This document shows positions 48,703 through 57,985 of a DNA stretch of 64,000 nucleotides, in pieces; positions within the stretch are counted from its first letter, which is position 1, and every line of letters starts with the position of its first letter. The DNA lies in assembly GCA_963739435.1 (NCBI GenBank), contig CAVUAN010000019.1, positions 62,001 to 126,000 of the forward strand. The letters are read 5' to 3'. The notes beneath the pieces are model-generated. The model was not told the origin of the DNA. It saw only the letters and a list, made by a program, of their open reading frames with translations, and ran no database searches. This DNA comes from CAVUAN01 sp963739435. Its GTDB lineage: Bacteria > Acidobacteriota > Thermoanaerobaculia > UBA5066 > Gp7-AA6. The position numbers were made by a program, and so were the translations under genes.

Positions 48703-51366
48703 TCACTTCTCCCCTTTGAGCGTTGCCGGCCAGTTGACGATCACGCGGATCGGCGACTCGCGGACTTTTTCCGCGGGCGTACTCATGAGAAACCGCGATC
48801 CATCAGGAGTCACGTCGTAGTTCTCGATCACGGCCTCGACGTGAAAGAGCTGGACTGGAGCCCTGGCTTCCAGCCGCGTCCCCGGAGACATCGGGACGGC
48901 CATGAGGAAACCGTCCGGGGTGACGTAGTAGAGCTCCTTGCCGTCTCTCCGCCATCGCGGAAGTCTTCCCCCGGCGGTCGAGAGGCGCTGCTTTTCCCCG
49001 GCCCCTTCCGTCCGGGCTACGTAGATCTCGGGATCTCCCGACTCGTCCGACTCGTAGGCAATCCAACGCGCGTCCGGAGAGAACCGAGGGCTGGTCACGG
49101 AAAAGCTCGTTTTGAGCCACGGCATTGGCTTGCGATCTCCAAAAAGCGGAAGGAGCCAGACGTCTGACGCTGCCATTTGGGTGTCGTTGAGGTACACGAG
49201 GAAGCGTCCGTCTCGCGAAACATCCTCCGGCTCCTGCACGCCCTGCAGTGCGAGGACCTCCCGCTCGCTTCCAGGCGCTCCGGGCGAGATCTCGTAAATA
49301 TCGGGTGGGCCCTTGCGGTCGGAACGGTAGAAGACCTTCGATCCGTCGGCAGACCACACCGGGGTGTTCTCGTCCACCGGATCGGAATGAAGCCGCGTCG
49401 AGACTCCCCGGGCCAGCTCGAAAACCCACAGGTCAGAAGTCCCGATCCGCCGGTCCTCGATCGCGACGGCCGCCCTCCCTCCGTCGGGCGCGATGCGAAA
49501 ACCCTTCCCCAAGACTGCGGGTTGGCCGAGCGTGCCGATCTCCTTGCCGGCGCGGTCGAGCCAGACGAGCCGGGAGAGAGGCTTGGCTGTCTGGAAGGCC
49601 AGGACTCCGGTCTGGGAAACCGAGAAGGATGCTCGGGCCGGCCCGAAGAAGTAGTGGACGTTCTCGGCTACGACAAGCGGGTCTCCGTAAAGCTGCGCCT
49701 TTGCCGCGTCGAAGGGCTGCGCAAAGAGGGTGCCGTCGCGGACGTACAGCAGGTATCCGGGAGAGGCATACTCGGCCATGGAGTCGAGCCGCGTCACGGC
49801 GCGGCTCTCTTTCGAATCGAGGGAGCCGATGCGCAACTCACGCGGCCCATGGCCCGGCGCCGTTGGATGCGATTCCAGATAGAGGAATCGCCGGCCATCC
49901 GGCAGGAAATGGGGCCAGAGATCGGCGATCACGTTGCCGGTCGGGTCGACCGTCGCGGGCACGGCCTCCCCCCCTTTGTCCGAGACGCGAAGGATCCCTC
50001 GCTTGAGAGTGATCTCCGAGAAGAGGATCGTCCCCTCACGGCTCCAGCTCCCGACGATGTCGAACGATGCCGCGCAGAGCTCCTCGGGAGGGCCGCCGGC
50101 CGCCGGGATCTTCTTCAACTTGCCGTCCGCGAAGAAGGCGACGAAGCGGCTGTCCGGTGACCAGAAAGGCGCCTCCGCTCCGGTCGTGCCGTCGAGCTCG
50201 ACAGCCTTCTCCGAGTCGAGCGGCCGGAGGAAGAGGCGGCGGCGGCCTCTCACGATCGCCTCGATGACGAGGCGCGTTCCGTCGGGAGAGAGCGCAAACC
50301 CACGCGAGAGCTCTCCCGGAGAATAGGTCGCCCCTGCTGGGATCGGAACGCTGAATCGCAGCGGGCGCGCCACGGGAGCCGGCCGCGAACGGAGCACGGC
50401 CAAGACGGCCAAAACGGCGGCGAGCAGGACTCCCGCAATCAACGCCGGACCCAGCCACCCGAGCCTCCGCGCGAGAATCACCGGGACCGCCTCCACCGAG
50501 ATCTCCGACCCGTGGTCGCGCAGGTGCTTCAGGTCCCGCGCCAGGTCCCGGGTCGACGCATAACGCTCCCCCGGGTCCTTGGCCAGACAGCGCTCGATCA
50601 CCCAGCGGACGGGAACCGGAAGCTGCGGCGAAAGAGCCGCGATCGGCTCCGGCTCCTCTCGAATGATCGCCACGAGCGCTTCGGCTGTCGTCGGCCGAGA
50701 GAAGGCGCGCTTTCCCGTCGCGAGCTCGTAGAGGATCGAGCCCAGGGAGAACTGATCCGAGCGAAAATCCACCCGCCGTCCGCTCGCCTGCTCGGGAGAC
50801 ATGTACCCGACTGTGCCCAGGACGACACCCGGGTGCGTCTCGTCCCTGGCCATGGTCGGCATCGAGGACACCTCACCGGACTCGGGAAGAGCCAGCTTCG
50901 CCAGGCCGAAGTCGAGAATCTTGACGAAGCCGTCTCGCGTGACCATCAAGTTTTCCGGTTTCAGGTCACGGTGAATGATCCCGGCTTCGTGCGCTTTGGC
51001 GAGTGCGTCCGCTATCTGCGCCGCGATGGCAACGAGGCTCTTCAATGGGACCGGGCCCTCCGCGACGAGCTCCCGCAGGGTCTTCCCTTCTACCAGCTCC
51101 ATCGAGATGTAGGAGACCGAGCCGGCCGTTCCAATCTCGTAAATCGTGATGATGCTCGGGTGATTGAGCGCGGAGGCCGAGCGAGCCTCCTGTTCGAACC
51201 TCGCGAGCCGGTCCCGATCCGAAGAGACTTCGGCCGGCAGGACCTTGATCGCGACCTCTCGCCCGAGCTTCGGATCCCTCGCCCGGTACACCTCTCCCAT
51301 CCCCCCCGCGCCCAAAGGCGCGAGGATTTCGTAGGGGCCGAGACGGGCGCCGGGAGCGAGCGTCAT
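48703..51366 (-). CDS. K13: membrane Ser/Thr protein kinase with PD40 propeller
   Basis: 887 aa, ATG start (MTLAPGARLGPYEI). The kinase half is group C with K7: NHPSIITIYEIG, MELVEGKTLREL, HRDLKPENLMV, DFGLAKL and FRSDQFSLGSILYE. The helix GPALIAGVLLAAVLAVLAVL follows. The sensor is class I (FWSPDSRFVAFF, YLLYVRDGTLFAQPFD, ASFSVSQTGVLAFQ), unlike the class III sensor of K7. It ends IRVIVNWPATLKGEK. A TAGAGT hexamer lies 9 nt before the ATG and there is no SD. Confidence 0.95.
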   Translation of the reverse strand: MTLAPGARLGPYEILAPLGAGGMGEVYRARDPKLGREVAIKVLPAEVSSDRDRLARFEQEARSASALNHPSIITIYEIGTAGSVSYISMELVEGKTLRELVAEGPVPLKSLVAIAAQIADALAKAHEAGIIHRDLKPENLMVTRDGFVKILDFGLAKLALPESGEVSSMPTMARDETHPGVVLGTVGYMSPEQASGRRVDFRSDQFSLGSILYELATGKRAFSRPTTAEALVAIIREEPEPIAALSPQLPVPVRWVIERCLAKDPGERYASTRDLARDLKHLRDHGSEISVEAVPVILARRLGWLGPALIAGVLLAAVLAVLAVLRSRPAPVARPLRFSVPIPAGATYSPGELSRGFALSPDGTRLVIEAIVRGRRRLFLRPLDSEKAVELDGTTGAEAPFWSPDSRFVAFFADGKLKKIPAAGGPPEELCAASFDIVGSWSREGTILFSEITLKRGILRVSDKGGEAVPATVDPTGNVIADLWPHFLPDGRRFLYLESHPTAPGHGPRELRIGSLDSKESRAVTRLDSMAEYASPGYLLYVRDGTLFAQPFDAAKAQLYGDPLVVAENVHYFFGPARASFSVSQTGVLAFQTAKPLSRLVWLDRAGKEIGTLGQPAVLGKGFRIAPDGGRAAVAIEDRRIGTSDLWVFELARGVSTRLHSDPVDENTPVWSADGSKVFYRSDRKGPPDIYEISPGAPGSEREVLALQGVQEPEDVSRDGRFLVYLNDTQMAASDVWLLPLFGDRKPMPWLKTSFSVTSPRFSPDARWIAYESDESGDPEIYVARTEGAGEKQRLSTAGGRLPRWRRDGKELYYVTPDGFLMAVPMSPGTRLEARAPVQLFHVEAVIENYDVTPDGSRFLMSTPAEKVRESPIRVIVNWPATLKGEK

Positions 51367-51375
51367 GTACGCATC

Positions 51376-51381
51376 ACTCTA
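51376..51381 (-). promoter_or_regulatory. -10-like box TAGAGT upstream of K13
   Basis: TAGAGT lies 9 nt before the K13 ATG in a 35-nt gap after the DDAH stop. It is a one-base variant of the K1/K4/K7 box. Confidence 0.3.
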
Positions 51382-51401
51382 ACAATGAGGACGCTGCGAT
51401 T

Positions 51402-52163
51402 TCAGTAAAGGACCGACAGGCAGGTCACTCCGCCGTCGCGCTTCTCGAACTCGCCGACGGAGATCCGACGCAGCCGAAACCCCGCTTGCTCGATCCGGGC
51501 GGCCGTCTCGGGGTATCCCGCGGGCACGATCGCGTCCTCGCCGATCGCAAGCACGTTTGCCGCCAGAGGCTCCGTCTCCGCGACACGCACGACGCGGAAC
51601 CCTCTCGACCGGGCGAACTCTTCGAGAGAGCCCACGGCGAGCAGAGTGCGGCCGCCCAGGTAAGCACACCCGCTCAGGAGGTGAAGCAGATCAGAGGGCA
51701 GCGGCACCCCCTCCACCTTTCGGCGGGGTCCCAGGATCTCGCGAAGCCCGTCGACGGCCGCCTGGTTGGAGCGCTCCGACAGGCCGACGAAGAGGGCGTC
51801 CTCGGTGACGAGCGCGTCTCCCCAATCCAGAGAGGCCGGCTGCGGCAGGTCGACGACCGGAAAGGAGCGTCCGAGCACCCCGACGATCGCTTCTGTCTCT
51901 CCCCGGCGCGACTCGACCGCCGAAGGGCCCACGATGGCGCGGCCATCCAGGACGCAGACCCGATCCTGAACGAAGACGGCATCCGGATGCTCGTCGTCGG
52001 CCGGAAGCTCCGTCACCTCGAGGCCGGCATGACGCAGGGTGGCGACATAGCCCCTGTGCTGCCTCCGCGCCAACTCCAGATCGACAACGGGCCGGGGCTC
52101 GAGCCGCGTCAGCGCATCGGCGTACGTTACCCCGGGGGGCCGAACCAGCGCGCGCCGGATCAA
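51402..52163 (-). CDS. ddaH: Dimethylargininase-like amidinotransferase-fold hydrolase (DDAH)
   Basis: 253 aa with a TTG start at 52163 (MIRRALVRPP). The arginine-deiminase superfamily fold is shown by DEHPDAVFVQD (Asp61, Asp67), LHLLSGCAYLG (catalytic His161) and DGGVTCLSVLY at the very end (nucleophile Cys248). This His/Cys layout and length match bacterial DDAH, which hydrolyses methylated arginine to citrulline and methylamines. Other guanidine substrates such as arginine itself cannot be excluded. Cytoplasmic. It follows the RsbW-like gene by 10 nt on the same strand and precedes K13. Confidence 0.88.
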   Translation of the reverse strand: MIRRALVRPPGVTYADALTRLEPRPVVDLELARRQHRGYVATLRHAGLEVTELPADDEHPDAVFVQDRVCVLDGRAIVGPSAVESRRGETEAIVGVLGRSFPVVDLPQPASLDWGDALVTEDALFVGLSERSNQAAVDGLREILGPRRKVEGVPLPSDLLHLLSGCAYLGGRTLLAVGSLEEFARSRGFRVVRVAETEPLAANVLAIGEDAIVPAGYPETAARIEQAGFRLRRISVGEFEKRDGGVTCLSVLY

Positions 52164-52173
52164 TCCGGAATGC

Positions 52174-52632
52174 TCAGGCTGATGGCGGGTTCTTGCGCAT
52201 GTGGATCTCGGTGCCGCCCTTTTCGAAGCGGACCTCGTCCATCAACCGATTGATGAGGTAGATGCCGCGCCCGCCGGTCGAGAAGAGGTTCTGCCCGAGC
52301 ACGGGAGACGGCAGGGTCGACGGGTCGAATCCGGATCCGGGGTCGCGCACGACGATCAGCATGCCGCGCTCGTGATCGCAGGCCACCGAGCACTGGATCT
52401 GCTTGGAGGCGTCGTGGCCGACGCCGTGCTCGATGGCGTTGGCCAGGGCCTCGCGCAGCGCCAGCTCGATCTCGAACTCGTGGCCCACGGCGCAGCCCAT
52501 CTCGGTGACGATGCCCATGACCTTCGTTACGACGGGCGAGATTGCGTTGACGTCCCCCGGCAACTCGAGGTCGACCTTGACCAGGAGGTCTTTTCCTTCG
52601 AACTCACACTGCGGAAGCGCCTGGCTCGGCAT
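52174..52632 (-). CDS. RsbW-like anti-sigma/serine-kinase ATPase (HATPase_c_2)
   Basis: 152 aa from the ATG at 52632 (MPSQALPQ); a GTG two codons upstream is possible. The Bergerat-fold boxes are clear: ELALREALANAIEHG (N box), VVRDPGSGFDP (G1) and STGGRGIYLINRLMD (G2). Proteins of this family bind a sigma factor or phosphorylate an STAS antagonist in partner-switching systems. No sigma factor or STAS partner is in the window. The short gap to DDAH suggests co-transcription, which is unusual for an anti-sigma factor. Its presence within a kinase cluster makes a wider phosphorylation circuit conceivable but unproven. Confidence 0.88.
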   Translation of the reverse strand: MPSQALPQCEFEGKDLLVKVDLELPGDVNAISPVVTKVMGIVTEMGCAVGHEFEIELALREALANAIEHGVGHDASKQIQCSVACDHERGMLIVVRDPGSGFDPSTLPSPVLGQNLFSTGGRGIYLINRLMDEVRFEKGGTEIHMRKNPPSA

Positions 52633-52677
52633 GTTCACCCCCGGCTTGCTGCAGGAGTCTACAGCCGCAATTGAGAA

Positions 52678-55307
52678 TCACGGCTTTTTCAGGCCGGAAG
52701 CCCAATTGAGCACGACAGTCGGGGGAAAAACAGGGTTGTCCTCGACGGAGGTCGCCACGAGGATGTGGCCGTCACGGGTGACCGCGTAGTCCTCGACGTA
52801 AGGGAGCTTGAAGAGCTCCTTCGGCTGGCCGGCTTCGAAAACACGTTCTGTCCGGATCTCGACGGAGTCGAGCGCGCCCGCGTTCGCGAAGAAGAGCTCC
52901 TTGCCGTCGCCTCGCCAGCGCGGCCGCCTTCCGCCCGAGACCGAGACCTGGTGGCGGTTAGCGGCGTCCGCGAGCGACTGGACATAGACCTCCGGCCGGC
53001 CTGATTCGTCGGAGCAGTAAGCGAACCACTTTCCGTCAGGCGAGATCTGGGCGTCGTTCTCCGAGAACCGGGTGGCCACGAGAGGAGCGGCCGTGCCGCC
53101 GTCCGAAAGCTTGAGGATCCAGATGTCCTCCCCCGTCGTGGGCGAAATCGACAGGAAGAGCGCGAATCGGCCGTCCCGCGACCAATCGAGAGGGTTCTTG
53201 TCCTGCCCGTCGTGGAAGATCGGCTTTTCGGCCGACCCGCCGGCTCCGATCTCGAAGAGGTTCGCGAGGCCGGGCCGGGCCGACCCGAAGAGCAGCCTGC
53301 TGCCGTCCGGCGACCACACCGGCGCATAGTCGGATCCGACGGTGGAGGTCAGCCGCGACGTGGAGCCTCGCGCCAGGTCCACCAGCCAGAGGTTGGCGTG
53401 CCGGCCGTCCCCGTCGAGCTTCTCGAACGCGACCTGTTTTTCGTCGGGAGAGAGCTGGAGTGTCCCGTAGCGGGCCGCTTCCCCAACGCTGGCCCTGCGC
53501 TTTCCCGACCGGTCGAACCAGGCGAGCTGCGAGTCGGGATTGGCGCTGCGGTAGAGGAGCACGCCCGTGGCCGAGACCGAAAAATCGAAGCCGTGGGAAA
53601 AGTCCACGAGCGCGATCTGCTCGCCGAGTGGGATCGGCTCCCCGACGAGCTTCCTCGCCGAAAGGTCGAGACGCTGGGCGATGAGCGCCCCGGAGCGCAC
53701 GAACAGCACCCGGTCTGGCGGCGCGACGGCGAGGTTCGTCACGGCACCCGCAACGAGCTTCGCGCTGTCCGTCGAGTCGAGCGAGCCCAAACGGATCGAG
53801 TGGTTCGGCGTCGTCGAGGCATCGCCCAGGAACACAAAGTGCTTTCCGTCGGGCAGGAAGGCGGGCCAGATGTGACCCTCCTCGTCCGGGGCGACCTTCG
53901 TGACCGCGGCCGGGGCTCCGCCCGAGGCCGGGACGCGCCAGATCGGCTCGTACGTCTTGGGACTGAAGAGGATCACCCCGTCGCTGTTCCAGGTTCCGCC
54001 GCTGGGATTCGGGGCGTCGGCCAGGGCCTGCGGCGGACCGCCGGACGCCTCGATGCGCTTCAACTTACCGTCCGCGAAAAAGCCGATCGAGGTGCTATTC
54101 GGCGACCAGAAGAGCTGCAGGGCTCCGTCTGTTCCTGCGAGCGGGGTCACCTGAACCGAGCCGAGCGGCCGAATCCAGATGGAGCGCTTCCCGGCCGCCG
54201 TGCGCCCGATGAAGGCGACGAGCCGGCCGTCCGGCGAGACCGTCGCGTGATCGAACGACTCGAACGGGGCCTTCGCGGGCATCTCGAGCGAAAGTCGGAC
54301 GACGGGCGCTTCCACGGCAGGCCGCCTTCCCAGAAGCGCGAAGGCAGCCAGGGCAAGCGCGAAGACCGCCGCCGCAGACCATGCAAATGTCTCGCGGCGG
54401 TGACGGCGAGAAACGGCCGGCGCCGGCACACCGGCCTGCGAGCCCTCCGCGATCCACTTGAGCTCCCTGCCGATGTCGTGCGCGCTCTGCCAGCGGTCTT
54501 CGGGGTCCTTGGCCAGACACGTCCGGACGACACGCTCGAGGGCGGGAGGCGTCAGCGGCGAGACCGAAGAGATGGGAGCCGGCTCCTCCTTCATGATCGA
54601 GGAGATCAGCGACGCCTGGCTCTTGCCGGAGAACGCCTTCCGGCCCGTCGCCATCTCGTAGAGCACGGCGCCGAAGGCGAAGATGTCGGACCGCGCGTCG
54701 GCCTCTCCGCCTTCGAGCTGCTCGGGCGCCATGTACTGGAACGTGCCGAGGATGGTGCCCTGCTGCGTCAAGCTCGGCGCGCCGGCCATCGTGGGCATGG
54801 ACGTCAGGCCCGACTGCGCCTGCGCCGGTGCCATCGCCTTGGCCAGGCCGAAGTCGAGCAGCTTGACACCCGACTTCGTCAGCATCACGTTGCCGGGCTT
54901 CAGATCCCGGTGCACGATCCCCTGCCGGTGCGCCTTGTCGAGGGCCTCGGCGATCTCGACGCCGAAGCGAAGCGTCTGCTCGAGCGGCAGCGCTCCTTTG
55001 ACCAGGCGCGCCGCCAGCGTCTCCCCTTCGAGGAGCTCCATGACCAGGTACTCGGTCCCCTCGTGCGAGCCCGACGTCGTAGAGCGCGCAGATGTGCGGG
55101 TGCGAGAGCTGCGAGATCGCCTTGGCCTCCCGCTCGAACCGCTGGCGCATCTCCTCAGACGACGACAGGTGCTTGCGGCAGCACCTTGACCGCCACGTCG
55201 CGCTCGAGCCGCGTGTCCCGCGCCCGGTAGACCTCCCCCATCCCGCCCGCGCCGAGCGGCGAGAGGATCTCGTAGGGACCGAGGCGCGAACCCGCCGCGA
55301 GCGTCAC
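52678..55307 (-). CDS. K14: membrane Ser/Thr protein kinase with PD40 propeller, two frameshifts
   Basis: About 875 aa after correction. The GTG at 55307 (VTLAAGSRLGPYEI) begins 2 nt after the K15 stop. One extra base near 55175 (LPQ instead of LPK-HLSSSEEM) and one in the CCC at 55070-55072 (YDVG-SHEG) break the N-lobe; the rest is in one frame. Kinase group A: MELLEGETLAARL, HRDLKPGNVMLTKSG, DFGLAKAM and YMAPEQLEG. The helix FAWSAAAVFALALAAFALL precedes a class I propeller (FWSPNSTSIGFF, TGVLLYRSANPD). It ends PTVVLNWASGLKKP. It shares 68 identical bases with K15 in the kinase half while the sensors differ in class. Confidence 0.9.
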
Positions 55308-55309
55308 GG

Positions 55310-57984
55310 TTACTTCTCCGCCGGGACGCGGCGCTTCAGCTCTTCGGAGAAGCCCAGAACCACGTTCAAATGAGTCGCGACCGAATCGACACCGCGTTGG
55401 ACCATGACGAACCGCCGGTCGTCGGGCGACACGTCGAAGGCCGCCTCACCGCGGCGGGTCGGCACGAAGTTGCCACCGAAGAGCACGCGTGGAGCCTCCG
55501 CCGAAAAGCCCCGGCCGGCAGCGACACCAACGGCCATCATCTTGTCGCCGTTGCGATAGAAGATCTCACGATCCGGCGTGAGACCAGACCGGCTCGGTTC
55601 CACCGGACACGGAGATCTGCCACTTCCCTCCCGGCCCGGGGAAGGGCTGCACGTAAACCTCGTCGCGCCCGGACTCGTTGGACACGTAGGCGAGCCAGTG
55701 GCCGTCGGGAGAGAGACGCGCCGCCCGCTCGTTGAAGGGCGTGCGTCAGCCAGGTGTGCCGTTCGACTTTCTCGCCGAGCGTCAGCACCCAGATGTCGCC
55801 GGAGAAGACAGGGTCAAACTCTGTGTACACGAGCGTCCTGCCGTCAGGAGACCAGGAGCTGACGTGAGGGTGCGTCGCGCCCTCGAAGAGTCGCTCCTCT
55901 TTTCCGCTGCCATCGGAGGGCTTCGAGTAGACGGCGCGAGGCTGTCCAACGCGATCGGCGCTGTAGGTCACCTTTCCGCCGTCCTGAGTCCAGACCGGCG
56001 TCTCGTCTTCTCCTAGTTCGAAAGTCAGGCGCGCCGAAGTGCCTCGCGAAATGTCCAGGACCCAGATATCGGGGTTGTCCGCCCGGACTGTGACCGCCAG
56101 CCGCTTTCCGTCCGGCGAAAGCCGGGGCTCCTCGTAGCTTCGCGACTCAGAAGGAAGCGGCTCGACCTTGCCCTGCCGGTCCACCCAAACCAGGGTCTCT
56201 CTCGGAGGAGATCCAGGAGCATAGGCGAGGGTTCCCGCAGCCGAGAGGCCAAACAGAGGGCTGCTGTAGGGGGAAAGGACCATCACGCCATCGAGGACCG
56301 AGACGGCGGGCCCGGTCAGCTCCAGGCGCTTGACGTCGAAGGGCGCGGCGAAAAGCGTCCCGCCACGAGCGTAGACGAGGTGCCCCGACGGAGAGTAGCG
56401 GGCCCCGATTCCTTCAGTCAGTTCGCGCCGGGCCCCGGTCTTCAGCGAGAGGACGGCGATATGCGGCGCGCCTGTGAAACTCGTGAACAGCACCGCCTCA
56501 CTTCCCGGAAGCATTTCGGGCCAGTAAAAGGAGACCTCGCCGCGCTTGGCATCGGGGAGCTGCAGGAATTGAGGCGTCCCACCCGAGGCCGAGACGCGTG
56601 CCAAACCGGAGGTGCCCGTGGAGAACACGATGGTGCCATCCGAGCCCCAGCTCGCGCCCCGGATCTCAGCCGCCTCGGCGATGACCTGGGGCGCTCCGCC
56701 GTCCACAGGGACTTTCATCAGCTTTGTGCCGGCGAAGAAACCGAGCCACCGAGAGTCAGGAGAGAAGAAGGCGCTGACAGCGCCCTCGCTGTCCCGAACG
56801 GGTGTCGCTTCCAGGCGGTCGAGGGCGCGCAGGTAGAGTTGCGTGGTTCGCCCGTGTTCTGCCGCGTAGACGAGGCGTGTCCCGTCGGGAGCAAACGCCA
56901 GCGCTTGCGCTCCGTATGCAACGATGGGAGCGTCGGAAGGAAACAGGACCGAGAGCCGCGCCGGCTGGGGCGCCTCGCGAGAAGGCTTCCGAGCCTGCCA
57001 CCACCACACGCCGAGCCCCGCAGCCAGAGCTCCGAGAGCAAAGCCCGCAATCGCGCCGGCGACCCCGCCCCGCGCGGGGCGGCGCAAAACGACCGGAGCG
57101 GAGGCTCCCGCCTGCGAACCCTCTGCGATCCACTTGAGCTCCCGCCCGATGTCGTGCGCACTCTGCCAGCGGTCTTCGGGGTCCTTGGCCAGGCACGTCC
57201 GGGCGACTCGCTCGAGAGCCGGGAGGCGTCAGCGGCGCGACCGACGAGATGGGCGCCGGCTCCTCCTTCATGATCGAGGAGATCAGCGACGCCTGGCTCT
57301 TGCCGGAGAACGCCTTCCGGCCGGTCGCCATCTCGTAGAGCACCGCGCCGAAGGCGAAGATGTCGGACCGCGCGTCGGCCTCTCTGCCCTCGAGCTGCTC
57401 GGGCGCCATGTACTGAAACGTCCCGAGAATCGTCCCCTGCTCCGTGAGGTTCGGCGCGCCGGCCATCGTGGGCAGTGATGTCATCCCGCGACTGCGGCTT
57501 CGGAGCTGTCATCGCCTTGGCCAGGCCGAAGTCGAGCAGCTTCACGCCCGACTTCGTGAGCATCACGTTGCCGGGCTTCAAGTCCCGGTGCACGATCCCC
57601 TGCCGGTGCGCCTTGTCCAGCGCATCGGCGATCTCGACCCCGAACTTCAGCGTCTGCTCGAGGGGCAGCGGCCCCCTTCGCGAGGCGAGCCGCGAGCGTC
57701 TCCCCTTCGAGGAGCTCCATGACGAGGTACTCGGTCCCCTCGTGCGAGCCGACGTCGTACAGCGCGCAGATGTGCGGGTGTGAGAGCTGCGAGATCGACT
57801 TGGCCTCCCGCTCGAAGCGCTGGCGCATCTCCTCGGACGAGGAGAGGTGCTTGGGCAGTACCTTGATGGCGACGTCACGCTCTAATCGCGTGTCCCGAGC
57901 CCGGTAGACCTCCCCCATCCCGCCCGAGCCGAGCGGGACGAGGATCTCGTAAGGCCCGAGGCGGGCACCGGCCGCGAGGCTCAC
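55310..57984 (-). CDS. K15: membrane Ser/Thr protein kinase with class II propeller, five frameshifts
   Basis: About 889 aa if five single extra bases are removed (near 57675, 57486, 57223, 55740 and 55585). The GTG start at 57984 (MSLAAGARLGPYEI) lies 1 nt from the K16 stop. Kinase group A: GSGGMGEVYRARD, SHPHICALYDVGSHEG, HRDLKPGNVMLTKSG and YMAPEQLEG. The helix GAIAGFALGALAAGLGVWWW is followed by a class II propeller (FFSPDSRWLGFF, APFDVKRLELTGPAVSVL, WSPDGRTLVYTEFD). It ends LNVVLGFSEELKRR, like K8. The breaks are in runs of C or G and each side stays conserved, so an error-prone stretch is the simplest reading; a recent pseudogene is the alternative. Confidence 0.82.
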
Positions 57985-57985
57985 G

